From assembly GCA_964651785.1 (NCBI GenBank), contig CAZYWJ010000051.1, forward strand, positions 1 to 27,512: a stretch of DNA of 27,512 nucleotides. The letters run 5' to 3'. The stretch is from JAKVAV01 sp964651785 (GTDB lineage Bacteria > Bacteroidota > Bacteroidia > Flavobacteriales_D > Cryomorphaceae). Shown one piece after another: positions 1-9,451 of this stretch (position 1 is its first letter; each line of letters opens with the position of its first letter). The position numbers and the translations under genes were made by a program. The notes under the pieces are model-generated. The model did no database searches and was not told the origin of the DNA. It saw nothing but the letters and a program-made list of their open reading frames with translations.

Positions 1-2552
1 GCACCGTGAAGCCCCAGCAATACTTGCTCTTGCTCGGAAAGCTTCTCGAAAGAAACCGCCTCCGTAAGGTTGGGTGTTTCATTCGGAAGACTGAGCTCAT
101 CTTTATTGGTCGACAATATGCGGTCGTAGTAATTTTGGAGCAAATCGCTCATATAGCCCGCGGCGTCTCCGTTGTTTTCGACCATTCGCTGTAGCATCCC
201 CATCACGATAGGGTCTCCGTCCTGCTTCCACATAATTGACCCGAGGTAAGCGGGTACATGCTCAAAATTCACTTTCTGGTGCAAGAATTTATTCAATTCC
301 AAATCGGGGTTGAGCTTGGTGTCCAATTTTCGGTACACCTTCAAAATATACTTACCCCCATACTGAATTAAGGTATTGCTATGGTGGCCTTGAGTGACTT
401 TCGGACGCAGTGATTCCGTGTTATCATCGTCGACGTGACTTTCGAAGGCCACTTTGCTTTTCTTCAACTTTATTTCCTTGGAAGTAAGCAGATTTTCGAA
501 GAGATATTTTTGCAGCGAACTCCCGTAAAAAGCATCGTACAACAAGCCTTCTTCATCTTCCGTTTGAAAATCGGCTACGACTGCCTCAGGATAAGTTTCA
601 ACGATATGTTCGGCTCCGAGCCTTGAGGTAAAACTCAAGGGAAGTAAATAATGGTCGGACATCCCTGCATCAAAGTCGGCTCTGATATTCAGAAAAAGAG
701 TCGGCTCATCATCCACCATCAATTCCGTAGAATCTACAATCTCCAGATTCTGCATTTTTCTTCCCTTTCCGGCAAACCAAGATGCACCTTTCAGAAAGCC
801 GGGCAGGATTTTACTTTCCAATTCCGCTTTCGGCTTCTTAGCCAAAATACCCGTGAGTCCCTTTGCTACTTTCAAAGTATGTCGGGAGCTCACCTCCGTT
901 TCGGCATGGACATTTTCAAGATAAAACCAATGATATGCATACGGTGTCATGGTGAATGAATAGTCTTGCCCTTCCTTTATTTCGGGAAATTCATTTTTAC
1001 TGAAAAGCTCAGTGGGTACAAAACCGGTAAACTCTCCGAGATCAATCTCGGCAGCCTGAGAAAAACGCGAGAGATTGACCACTACCAGTATAGTTTCATC
1101 CTCGTACGTTCGCGTGAAAGCCATCACTTTCGAATTCTCTACGCGCAGAAATTTCAGGTCTCCCCTTCCGAAAGCTTTGTACTTTTTGCGCATGTTGATC
1201 ATCCGCTTCATCCACCAAAAAAGAGAAGAAGTGTTGCGGCGTTGGGTTTCTACATTGATCGCTTCGAAAGTATATTCGGGGTCCATAATAGATGGCAGAT
1301 AGAGCTTCTGCGGATTGGCCTTCGAAAAACCGCCGTTTCTATCGGGCGACCACTGCATGGGCGTGCGTACTCCGTCGCGATCACCCAAGTAGAAGTTATC
1401 TCCCATTCCGATTTCGTCACCGTAATAGATTACCGGTGTTCCCGGAAGGGAAAAAAGCAGGTAGTTCAGCAGCTCTATTTTTCTGCGGTCATTGTTCATC
1501 AACGGGGCCAAGCGCTGTCGAATACCCAGGTTGATTTTTGCGCGAGGATTTTTGGCGTAGACCTTATACATGTAGTCACGCTCCTCGTCGGTTACCATTT
1601 CGAGCGTCAACTCGTCGTGATTTCTCAAAAAGATGGCCCATTGACAAGTCTCGGGTATCTCGGGGGTCTGATCGAAAATATCGGTTATCGGATACCGATC
1701 CTCCATATTGAGCGCCATAAACATGCGCGGCATTACGGGAAAGTGGTAATTCATTTGGCACTCATCGCCATCGCCGAAGTAAGAGGCAGAATCTTCAGGC
1801 CACATATTGGCTTCCGCCAAAAGAAGCGTTCCCGGATAGGATTCGTCGACCTTAGCGCGAAGCTCCTTTAAGAACTTGTGCGTTTCGGGCAGGTTTTCGC
1901 AATTGGTACCGTCGCGCTCGAAGAGGTAGGGTACCGCATCGAGGCGAAAGCCGTCTACTCCCATTTCGCACCAGTACTCCAAAATTTTAAACACCTCTTC
2001 CCTCACCTTCTGATTGTCAAAGTTGAGGTCGGGCTGGTGGTGGAAAAAGCGGTGCCAATAGTACTGCTCCGCTACGGGGTCCCAAGTCCAATTGGACGCT
2101 TCGTAATCCTGAAAAATAATACGGGCATCGCGGTATTGATCGGGATCATCAGTCCATACGTAGTATTCGCGTTCGGACGATCCCTTCGGCGCATTTCGCG
2201 CGCGTTCAAACCAAGGGTGCTTATCGGAAGTGTGGTTGATCACCAACTCGGTGATGATTCGTAAGCCGCGCTTGTGCGCCTCTTTGATGAGTTTCTTCAA
2301 ATCATTTACTTCACCGTAACTCGGATTGACGCTGTAGTAATCGGCTATGTCATAACCGTCATCCCGCAAGGGAGAAGGATAAAAGGGCAAAAGCCAAATA
2401 GCCGTAACTCCCAGATCTTCGAGGTAGTCGAGTTTTTCCATCAACCCCGCGAAATCTCCTATTCCGTCGTCGTTTGAGTCAAAAAAAGCTTTGATGTGCA
2501 ATTCGTAAATAATGGCATCCTTATACCAGTGAAGCTTGTCGTCTAGTTTCAA
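1..2552 (-). CDS. treS: Trehalose synthase-maltokinase fusion (TreS-Mak/Pep2), 3' end outside window
   Basis: The N-terminal part is a GH13 trehalose synthase that interconverts maltose and trehalose. The C-terminal part resembles maltokinase, which makes maltose 1-phosphate with ATP. About 850 codons are present and the frame is open to the window edge, so the C-terminus is missing; TreS-Mak fusions are usually about 1,100 residues. The family start is recognisable (KLDDKLHWYKDAIIYELHIK). GH13 catalytic residues are visible as D205 (GFRLDAVPYL), E247 (LLLAEANMWP) and D313 (FLRNHDELT). The region after about residue 560 carries maltokinase-like sequence, including GGKYILKVYRKLD with a candidate ATP-binding lysine. 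No ATG is available in frame upstream. The best start is the TTG at 2552, which yields MKLDDKLHWYKD, typical of TreS; the frame's upstream stop is at 2640-2642. It is divergent from the glgX operon. Function is confident, start less so. Confidence 0.93.
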   Translation of the reverse strand, partial: MKLDDKLHWYKDAIIYELHIKAFFDSNDDGIGDFAGLMEKLDYLEDLGVTAIWLLPFYPSPLRDDGYDIADYYSVNPSYGEVNDLKKLIKEAHKRGLRIITELVINHTSDKHPWFERARNAPKGSSEREYYVWTDDPDQYRDARIIFQDYEASNWTWDPVAEQYYWHRFFHHQPDLNFDNQKVREEVFKILEYWCEMGVDGFRLDAVPYLFERDGTNCENLPETHKFLKELRAKVDESYPGTLLLAEANMWPEDSASYFGDGDECQMNYHFPVMPRMFMALNMEDRYPITDIFDQTPEIPETCQWAIFLRNHDELTLEMVTDEERDYMYKVYAKNPRAKINLGIRQRLAPLMNNDRRKIELLNYLLFSLPGTPVIYYGDEIGMGDNFYLGDRDGVRTPMQWSPDRNGGFSKANPQKLYLPSIMDPEYTFEAINVETQRRNTSSLFWWMKRMINMRKKYKAFGRGDLKFLRVENSKVMAFTRTYEDETILVVVNLSRFSQAAEIDLGEFTGFVPTELFSKNEFPEIKEGQDYSFTMTPYAYHWFYLENVHAETEVSSRHTLKVAKGLTGILAKKPKAELESKILPGFLKGASWFAGKGRKMQNLEIVDSTELMVDDEPTLFLNIRADFDAGMSDHYLLPLSFTSRLGAEHIVETYPEAVVADFQTEDEEGLLYDAFYGSSLQKYLFENLLTSKEIKLKKSKVAFESHVDDDNTESLRPKVTQGHHSNTLIQYGGKYILKVYRKLDTKLNPDLELNKFLHQKVNFEHVPAYLGSIMWKQDGDPIVMGMLQRMVENNGDAAGYMSDLLQNYYDRILSTNKDELSLPNETPNLTEAVSFEKLSEQEQVLLGLHG

Positions 2553-2740
2553 AAGTCCGTAGTTTTTAATTCGAAGAAATTCATTAAGGTCGAAGCAATT
2601 ACCGCACCGGTCGAAGGACCGTTTGAGAAGCGCTTCCCTCTAAATATTCGGTTTGGCTAAAAGTTAAATAAATTCAGATGAACCGGCACAGATAGTGCTT
2701 TCTCTTTTATGCTTTAGCAAAATCTTAAACTACGGATTAC
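2553..2740. promoter_or_regulatory. Divergent intergenic region between treS and glgX
   Basis: This 188-base spacer separates two divergent transcription units, so promoters for both should lie here. The central part (about 2643-2735) is A/T-rich. I could not find a clean match to the Bacteroidota promoter (TTTG, then TAnnTTTG about 19-21 bases later) on either strand, nor a convincing operator palindrome. The regulatory call rests only on gene orientation. Confidence 0.4.
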
Positions 2741-4864
2741 ATGCAAACCTTACCGGGGAAACCCTATCCGCTCGGCGCCACGTGGGATGGCGAGGGAGTG
2801 AACTTTGCCATATTTGCTTCTCACGCCAAGGAAGTTTTTCTCTGCTTGTTTTCAAAAGACAATCCGAAGGATGAAACGGAGCGCATTCGGTTGACGGAGC
2901 GCACTCACCGCATATGGCACACTTACTTGCCGGGCATTAATCCCGGTCAGCTATACGGCTTTCGCCTTGACGGACCTTTCGAACCTCATGAAGGACATCG
3001 TTTTAATGTCAATAAACTTCTGATTGACCCCTACGCCAAATCACTTTCGGGTACTATCGAATGGCATCCGTCCTTGTTCGGGTATGAATGGGAAAGTCAA
3101 GAGGAGGATTTAAGCTTTAACGGGGAAGACAGTGCTTCATATATTCCCAAATCAGTAGTGATAAATCCACAGTACGACTGGGAAGGGGATCAATCGCCGA
3201 ATATTCCCTACAATGAGTCGAATATCTACGAGCTTCATGTGAAAGGATTCACCCAAACCCATCCTGAAATACCTGAAGAGATGAGAGGTACTTACGCAGG
3301 GTTGGCTCACCCCGCGAGTATTAATTATTTACAAAATCTCGGCATTACTGCCGTCGAATTGATGCCCATTCATCACTTCGTTTCCGACAGTCATCTTGCT
3401 GAAAAAGGTCTGACGAATTATTGGGGCTACAATACGATCGGCTTTTTCGCTCCCGACATTCGCTACGCCAAAAGCAAAAAGCCGGGCGATCAGGTAAGCG
3501 AATTCAAAGATATGGTCAAAGCTTTTCACAAAGCGGGCATCGAGGTTATTTTGGATGTGGTTTATAACCATACCGCGGAAGGAAATCAAATGGGGCCTAC
3601 CTTGAGCTTTAAAGGCATCGACAATTTGAGCTACTACCGTCTCGTAGCCGACAATCAGCGATATTACATGGATTACACGGGAACGGGAAATACGCTCAAC
3701 GCCAACTTACCCAATGTTCTCCAACTTATCATGGACAGTCTGAGGTATTGGATTCAGGAAATGCATGTCGATGGATTTCGTTTTGATTTGGCTTCTGCCT
3801 TGGCGCGCGAATTACACGAAGTGGATAAACTCAGCGCCTTTTTTGACATTATCAATCAAGACCCCGTCATCTCTAGGGTGAAGCTCATAGCCGAGCCGTG
3901 GGATGTGGGTGAAGGCGGATATCAAGTGGGCAACTTCCCCCCCGGCTGGGCCGAATGGAACGGAAAGTACCGCGACGTGATGCGCGATTATTGGCGAGGT
4001 CAGGAATTCATGCTCTCCGATTTTGCCAGGCGCTTTGCGGGAAGCTCCGATCTCTACGAATCCAATCTGCGCAGCCCCATGGCGAGCATCAATTTCATCA
4101 CGGCTCACGATGGCTTCACTCTGCACGATTTGGTATCGTACAACGAAAAACACAATGCAGCTAACGGCGAAAACAATCAGGACGGTGAGAGCCATAATCG
4201 ATCTTGGAATCATGGCGAAGAAGGGCCTACTCAGGACGAAAAGATCAAACAACTCCGAAACAAACAAAAGCGAAACTTTATAACCACGCTGTTTTTATCG
4301 CAAGGCGTACCGATGCTGGTGGCCGGAGATGAAATGGGAAAAACGCAACACGGAAATAACAACGCCTACTGCCAGGATAATGAGATCTCCTGGTTGGACT
4401 GGAGTAATGTCGATGAAGAATTGCTGAACTTTACGAAAGAAGTTATAGCCTTAAAAAAACGACACCCCGTATTCCATCGACGCAACTGGTTTATGGGAAC
4501 TGAGGTAGCTGAAAATGGCGTCGAGGATATAGCTTGGTTTGCTCCTACCGGTGCACCGATGGAAGAAAAAAATTGGAAAAGGAAAACTGCCAAATCACTG
4601 GGGATTTTCCTGAATGGTAAAGGCATCCGGTACCGGGATGACAACGGAGATGAAATAAGCGACCATAGTTTTTACCTCATCTTCAATTCTTCTCACCGCG
4701 GAAAAACGCATCAACTACCATCTGCAGAGTATTCCGCTAAGTGGACACGAGTTTTAGACACCGTGCGCTTTAAGCGAAAAGAGGGTGAATCATTTGAGGC
4801 TCTCGCCAAACTCAAAATTCCACCGAGATCCTGCAGTGTCTTCATTTCAGATCAAAAGCCATGA
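2741..4864 (+). CDS. glgX: Glycogen debranching enzyme GlgX/TreX (GH13_11 isoamylase type)
   Basis: Hydrolyses alpha-1,6 branch points of glycogen or limit dextrins in the cytoplasm and releases linear maltooligosaccharides. The protein has 707 residues, normal for the family. The N-terminal beta-sandwich (CBM48-like) starts PYPLGATWDGEGVNFAIFA. The GH13 barrel follows, with region I DVVYNHTAEG (about 272-281), nucleophile D349 (VDGFRFDLASALAREL), acid/base E385 (LIAEPWDVGEGGYQVG) and the third acid D457 (ITAHDGFTLHDLVSYNEKHN). The C-terminal part carries the usual barrel-end motif VPMLVAGDEMGKTQ (523-536). It is the first gene of an operon with treZ and treY; its TGA overlaps the treZ ATG as ATGA (4861-4864), suggesting translational coupling. 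In this context it corresponds to TreX, which supplies linear substrate to TreY. GlgX and TreX cannot be separated by sequence alone. Confidence 0.95.
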   Translation: MQTLPGKPYPLGATWDGEGVNFAIFASHAKEVFLCLFSKDNPKDETERIRLTERTHRIWHTYLPGINPGQLYGFRLDGPFEPHEGHRFNVNKLLIDPYAKSLSGTIEWHPSLFGYEWESQEEDLSFNGEDSASYIPKSVVINPQYDWEGDQSPNIPYNESNIYELHVKGFTQTHPEIPEEMRGTYAGLAHPASINYLQNLGITAVELMPIHHFVSDSHLAEKGLTNYWGYNTIGFFAPDIRYAKSKKPGDQVSEFKDMVKAFHKAGIEVILDVVYNHTAEGNQMGPTLSFKGIDNLSYYRLVADNQRYYMDYTGTGNTLNANLPNVLQLIMDSLRYWIQEMHVDGFRFDLASALARELHEVDKLSAFFDIINQDPVISRVKLIAEPWDVGEGGYQVGNFPPGWAEWNGKYRDVMRDYWRGQEFMLSDFARRFAGSSDLYESNLRSPMASINFITAHDGFTLHDLVSYNEKHNAANGENNQDGESHNRSWNHGEEGPTQDEKIKQLRNKQKRNFITTLFLSQGVPMLVAGDEMGKTQHGNNNAYCQDNEISWLDWSNVDEELLNFTKEVIALKKRHPVFHRRNWFMGTEVAENGVEDIAWFAPTGAPMEEKNWKRKTAKSLGIFLNGKGIRYRDDNGDEISDHSFYLIFNSSHRGKTHQLPSAEYSAKWTRVLDTVRFKRKEGESFEALAKLKIPPRSCSVFISDQKP

Positions 4865-6702
4865 GCATTATTTCAATAAAAGAGCGGAATATCGGTGTAA
4901 CCTTTACTCAAGGTAAAGCCCGGGTACGATTTTGGAGCCCGCTCGCAGAGTCCGTGGCTCTCTATCTTCCAAGTTGTGATGAAGAACTTCCGATGACTCG
5001 AAACGAAGACGGGCACTGGACGATCGAGACCCGTCAACTTTCGCCCGGAGAGGAGTATGCTTTTTGCCTGAACAAAAAAAAGGAAATGATTCCCGACCCC
5101 GCATCCTTGGCGCAGCCAAACGGGGTGCACGGCCATTCCAAAGCGGTTGATATTCGTAACTTTTTGCTTCAGCAATCTCATCTCGCTCCTGCTTTAGAAG
5201 ATTATATTATCTACGAAATTCACACGGGCACCTTTTCATCCAAACGAAGTTTTGAAGGTATTGCCGAAAAGCTACCTCATCTGAAAGAACTCGGGGTAAC
5301 TGCTATCGAAATTATGCCCGTAGCCGAATTTCCCGGAGATCGAAATTGGGGATACGATGGTGTATGCCCCTTTGCCGTACACCACGCTTACGGCGGCGCC
5401 GAAGGATTGATTAATCTGGTCAATGCGTGTCATCGCGAGGGAATTGCGGTAATTCTGGATGTGGTTATGAATCACCTCGGACCGGAAGGAAACTACTTGC
5501 CGCTCAGCGGTCCGTACTTTACCGAAAAGCATCACACGCCGTGGGGGGCCGCGATCAATTTTGACGACACCCATTCTGAAGGCGTTCGAGAATTTTGGAC
5601 GGAGAACATTCTGATGTGGTTTCGCGATTTCGGAATTGATGCCATCAGGCTCGACGCCGTTCATGCAATCGTCGATTTCAGCGAGCAGCACATCCTGGCG
5701 GAAATCAGCGATAAAGTGGCGGAACTGGCTCAATGGAGCGGTCGAAGGCACTACCTCATCGCCGAATGCGATTTGAACGACCGGAAGTACGTCACCCCGA
5801 CATCCGACGGCGGATACGGAATGGACGCTCAATGGATTGACGAATTTCACCACGCACTACGTGTTACGGCCGGCGGCTCTCGCGAAGGTTATTATTCCGA
5901 TTTCCACGGTGTGGTTGATTTGGTAAAATCTTACAATCGAGGCTACGTTTACGACGGAGTCTTTTCCGAGCATCGAAACAAAATGTTCGGAACCGATACT
6001 GAAGGCATTCCGCGAAAGCGATTCGTTGCTTTTTCGCAAAACCACGATCAGGTGGGAAATCGCCCCTTTGGCGATCGAAGCAGCACTACCTTTTCCTTTT
6101 CCATGCAGAAATTGATGGCCGGAGCAGTGATGATCAGTCCCTTCATTCCGTTGTTCTTCATGGGCGAGGAATACGGTGAAACCAACCCTTTTTACTACTT
6201 CGTGAGCCACGGTGACCCTCAATTGATTGAAGCGGTGCGCAAAGGGAGAAAACGAGAATTTGCCGATTTCTATAAAGACGGTGAGGCCATAGACCCTCAG
6301 TCGAGAGAAACTTTTGAGCAGTCGACCTTGGACTTTTCAAAGATCGAAAAGGGGACGCATCGCGTCATGCTCGATTTCTACAAGAAACTCATTCACCTGA
6401 GGCAAACACATTCGGTTTGGAATAAGTTTTCCGAAGAAAATTTTGAGGCGCACTCCCTTTCGGAAAAAAAAGCACTGGTCATAACCAGTCAATTTGAAGG
6501 TGATTCGCTGATTGCCATTCTCAATTTTTCCGCGGAAGCGGTAAGCGCAGACAACAGTCTGAATGAGGAAAAGCTCTTCAAACTACTTCACTCGGCCGAT
6601 GAGGAATGGGGCGGCAATTCCGAGGGTCCCGAGGAATGGCCGGAGAATCGATTGGAAGTACCTGCAGAAACCATCAGTATTTATTCGACTGTTCATGATT
6701 AA
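4861..6702 (+). CDS. treZ: Malto-oligosyltrehalose trehalohydrolase
   Basis: Releases free trehalose from maltooligosyltrehalose made by TreY, in the cytoplasm. The 613-residue product is of family length. An N-terminal E-set/CBM48-like domain (VRFWSPLAESVALYLP, about residues 22-37) precedes a GH13_10 barrel. Visible features are IYEIHTGTFS (117-126), IMPVAEFPGDRNWGYDGV (151-168, diagnostic of TreZ and branching-type enzymes), nucleophile D265 (IRLDAVHAI), acid/base E302 (LIAECDLNDR) and D396 (SQNHDQVGNR). The AECDLND sequence after the acid/base and the partner genes favour TreZ over branching enzyme GlgB. The ATG overlaps the glgX stop by 4 bp. Its own stop overlaps the treY start by 8 bp, so the three genes are probably translated from one transcript. 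Confidence 0.95.
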   Translation: MSIISIKERNIGVTFTQGKARVRFWSPLAESVALYLPSCDEELPMTRNEDGHWTIETRQLSPGEEYAFCLNKKKEMIPDPASLAQPNGVHGHSKAVDIRNFLLQQSHLAPALEDYIIYEIHTGTFSSKRSFEGIAEKLPHLKELGVTAIEIMPVAEFPGDRNWGYDGVCPFAVHHAYGGAEGLINLVNACHREGIAVILDVVMNHLGPEGNYLPLSGPYFTEKHHTPWGAAINFDDTHSEGVREFWTENILMWFRDFGIDAIRLDAVHAIVDFSEQHILAEISDKVAELAQWSGRRHYLIAECDLNDRKYVTPTSDGGYGMDAQWIDEFHHALRVTAGGSREGYYSDFHGVVDLVKSYNRGYVYDGVFSEHRNKMFGTDTEGIPRKRFVAFSQNHDQVGNRPFGDRSSTTFSFSMQKLMAGAVMISPFIPLFFMGEEYGETNPFYYFVSHGDPQLIEAVRKGRKREFADFYKDGEAIDPQSRETFEQSTLDFSKIEKGTHRVMLDFYKKLIHLRQTHSVWNKFSEENFEAHSLSEKKALVITSQFEGDSLIAILNFSAEAVSADNSLNEEKLFKLLHSADEEWGGNSEGPEEWPENRLEVPAETISIYSTVHD

Positions 6703-9451
6703 TCCACGCGCGACATATCGCATTCAATTCAGCAAAGACTTTACGCTGAAAAATCTGGAAGAAATAATTCCTTACCTCGATCGGTTGGGCATCTCGACTA
6801 TTTACGCCTCACCGATTTTAGAGGCTGCAGCGGGAAGTACCCACGGCTACGACGGAATCAACCCGAAACGAATCAACCCAGAAATTGGTACGGAGAAAGA
6901 TTTCATCAGGGTAAGTCAAAAGTTGCGTGAGAAAAACATCCAATGGTTGCAAGATATCGTCCCGAATCACTTGGCCTACGATGCCGACAACCCGTGGCTG
7001 CGCGACCTTTTGCAGAAAGGCAAAAACTCGACTTATGCCTCTTTTTTCGATTCCGCGTATAGCAGCGATTTTTTCAGCGGACCGATCATGACCCCGTTTC
7101 TGGGTTCGCCTCTCGAAGAGGAATTAAGACAAGGCAACATCCGCCTTAAGCTAAGCCGAAAGGAAGTAGAAATCGAAACGCCGGGACAATCTTATCCCGT
7201 CAACCTCCAAACTTATGCGCACCTCTTTGCCGAATGCTCCGATCAGGATTTTGAAAATTGGCGAAGGAGTTTTTCTGAGATAAACGGACCCGAGGAGGCG
7301 GACCTTGCTTTCAAACAAGTGCGGAAATTTTTGTCTGATTCTGAGAAACGCTCGGTGCTGAAAAGGCTGACGGATACCATAGATGAAAACCCCGAACGCC
7401 TGCGGGAAATACTCCGATTGCAAAACTATGAGCTTTGCTTTTGGAAGGAATCGGCAGAGCGAATGAATTACCGCCGTTTCTTCACGGTGAATGGCCTGAT
7501 ATGTCTGCGGATGGAGGACGATCGGGTATTTGATGCCTATCACGATTATCTCTTGGACTTGAAGTCAAAGAAGCTTATTCAGGGATTTCGGGTGGATCAT
7601 ATCGACGGCCTCTTCAACCCCTCTGAGTACTTGAACAAACTTCGCAAGGTTTGTGGAGATGACTTCTACATCGTGGTCGAGAAAATTTTGGAAGCCGACG
7701 AAAGGTTGCCGAAAGGCTGGCCGATCCAAGGAAGCACCGGCTATAAATTTCTTTCACTGGTCAACAATCTGTTTACACATGTTGATAGTCGGGAAAAGTT
7801 TACCGCTTTTTATCGCGAACTAACCGGCGAACGCAAAGACGTCGGCCATCGCATCTCCGAAAAAAAGGAGTTCATTTTGAAAGAGCACATGGCGGGAGAG
7901 TGGGAAAACCTCTACCGCTATTTCCTCCGCCTCGAGCTTTGTCCGCCCGGGGAACTTCCTCCTGCCGTTCAGATGAAAGAAGTTATCGGCCGTTTCTTGA
8001 TTCACTGCCCGGTGTATCGGCTTTACGCCAATTCCTTTCCTCTGGAAAATGAAGAAGCGGGGCAGGTGCATGAGATCATCTACCGCTTGGAAGAGCTTTA
8101 CCCCGAACTGACTGAAGGAATTCTGCTTTTGGAAAAAATCCTGCTCACCAATCCTGCGGAAAACGATGCTGAGCTCAATGAGAAAACAGCCGCTTTTTTT
8201 ATGCGGTGTATGCAGTTCAGCGGTCCGCTCATGGCAAAAGGCGTTGAAGACACTTTAATGTATTCGTTCAATCGATTTGACGGTCACAATGAAGTGGGCG
8301 ACACACCCGCTTTTTTCGGTTTGTCGGTAGAGGATTTCCATCGGGAAATGCAGGAGCGACAAAAGCATTGGCCGCTGGCTATGAACGCAACGGCTACGCA
8401 CGACACCAAGCGTGGCGAAGATGTGCGAATGCGATTGGCGGTGCTCACGGCAATACCCGATCAATGGATCACCAAGGTGCGTGAGTGGACGCAAATAAAC
8501 GCGACTCTCAAAAGCGACGGCTCGCCCGACGAAAACGACGAGTATCTCATCTACCAAACATTGATCGGAGCATATCACTCCGATGCCGAGAAAACTAATT
8601 TTCCCGAAAGGCTAGCTGATTATTTGAGGAAAGCTCTGCGCGAAGCTAAGCGACATTCGAATTGGAGTTCGCCGAATGAGGAATACGAAAATCAGGTGAT
8701 CGATTTTGCCAAAAAAATCATCGAGCCCGACTCGGAATTTAGCAAGAGCTTTAAACCCTTCTTTCAGGAAGTCGCGAAGGCCGGGATGATCAATACCATT
8801 GCGCAAGTTTTACTGAAATTTACCTGTCCGGGTATACCCGATGTTTATCGCGGTTCGGAAATCAGAAACCTGAGTTTGGTGGATCCCGACAACCGCCGTC
8901 CGGTAGACTTTAAGTCTTTGGAAAAAATGCTTTCGCAATCATTAAATCATTCCGATTTCACCTATCAAAGTCTTTTTACGGAAGCAAAAGCCGATCGGGT
9001 CAAGCTTTTGGTTACTTCCATGCTGTTTCCGGAGCGACGAAACCATTCGGAGGTGTTTGAAGAAGGAAACTATATTCCGCTGGAGACGGAGGGAGAGCAG
9101 AAAGAAGGTGTTATCGCTTTCGCGAGGATGAAGGACGGAGGAGGTTATATCGTAGTCGCGCCGGTACACGCGGGGTTGAATTTCGAGAACTTGGTCAATT
9201 TCCACCGCTGCAACACGGAAGTAATCATTCCTGATCACCTGCCGAAAAAGGGCAAAGAGCTTTTCAGCGGAAGGAGTTTGGCTTGGAANNNNNNNNNNNN
9301 NNNNNNNNNNNNNNNNNNNNNNNNNNNNNNNNNNNNNNNNNNNNNNNNNNNNNNNNNNNNNNNNNNNNNNNNNNNNNNNNNNNNNNNNTGCAGTTCGGCG
9401 TGGCTTACTAAAGCGAGCGGGGTGCCTATCGACCTCTTCCGTAAAGTGTGA
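6695..9451 (+). CDS. treY: Malto-oligosyltrehalose synthase, interrupted by an assembly gap
   Basis: Converts the reducing-end alpha-1,4 bond of a maltooligosaccharide into alpha-1,1, giving maltooligosyltrehalose for TreZ. The start is the ATG at 6695, giving MINPRATYRIQFSKDF, the canonical TreY N-terminus. An in-frame ATG at 6563 would only add residues overlapping treZ. Motifs are GSTHGYDG, DIVPNHLA, nucleophile D301 (GFRVDHIDGL), E329 (FYIVVEKILE), the TreY-typical GPLMAKGVEDT, and D570 (TATHDTKRGEDVR). The frame runs into 100 N at 9289-9388. Beyond the gap the same frame gives GVPIDLFRKV and a stop, which aligns with the usual TreY tail (LPLAELFARFPVALL type). The gap therefore lies inside the gene near its end, and its real length is unknown. 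The last 26 bases overlap the 3' end of malQ on the other strand. Confidence 0.93.
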   Translation: MINPRATYRIQFSKDFTLKNLEEIIPYLDRLGISTIYASPILEAAAGSTHGYDGINPKRINPEIGTEKDFIRVSQKLREKNIQWLQDIVPNHLAYDADNPWLRDLLQKGKNSTYASFFDSAYSSDFFSGPIMTPFLGSPLEEELRQGNIRLKLSRKEVEIETPGQSYPVNLQTYAHLFAECSDQDFENWRRSFSEINGPEEADLAFKQVRKFLSDSEKRSVLKRLTDTIDENPERLREILRLQNYELCFWKESAERMNYRRFFTVNGLICLRMEDDRVFDAYHDYLLDLKSKKLIQGFRVDHIDGLFNPSEYLNKLRKVCGDDFYIVVEKILEADERLPKGWPIQGSTGYKFLSLVNNLFTHVDSREKFTAFYRELTGERKDVGHRISEKKEFILKEHMAGEWENLYRYFLRLELCPPGELPPAVQMKEVIGRFLIHCPVYRLYANSFPLENEEAGQVHEIIYRLEELYPELTEGILLLEKILLTNPAENDAELNEKTAAFFMRCMQFSGPLMAKGVEDTLMYSFNRFDGHNEVGDTPAFFGLSVEDFHREMQERQKHWPLAMNATATHDTKRGEDVRMRLAVLTAIPDQWITKVREWTQINATLKSDGSPDENDEYLIYQTLIGAYHSDAEKTNFPERLADYLRKALREAKRHSNWSSPNEEYENQVIDFAKKIIEPDSEFSKSFKPFFQEVAKAGMINTIAQVLLKFTCPGIPDVYRGSEIRNLSLVDPDNRRPVDFKSLEKMLSQSLNHSDFTYQSLFTEAKADRVKLLVTSMLFPERRNHSEVFEEGNYIPLETEGEQKEGVIAFARMKDGGGYIVVAPVHAGLNFENLVNFHRCNTEVIIPDHLPKKGKELFSGRSLAWXXXXXXXXXXXXXXXXXXXXXXXXXXXXXXXXXXCSSAWLTKASGVPIDLFRKV
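9289..9388. other. Assembly gap of 100 N
   Basis: Exactly 100 unknown bases, the conventional placeholder for a scaffold join of unestimated size. It sits inside the 3' part of treY. Sequence on both sides fits the expected converging treY and malQ ends, so the join looks biologically sensible. Reading frame across the gap and the spacing are not reliable. Confidence 0.98.

Noticed and set aside
966..1871. Long plus-strand reading frame of 301 codons
   Set aside because: It is the antisense shadow of the treS coding region, where the minus strand carries recognisable catalytic motifs. The plus translation has no family character.
3812..4267. Minus-strand 151-codon frame with hydrophobic stretches
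   Set aside because: It is antisense to the glgX catalytic core; the hydrophobic character follows from codon bias of the real gene.
6563..6694. N-terminal extension of treY by 44 codons
   Set aside because: It lies entirely within treZ in another frame, and homologous TreY proteins begin at the MINPRATYRIQF position (6695).
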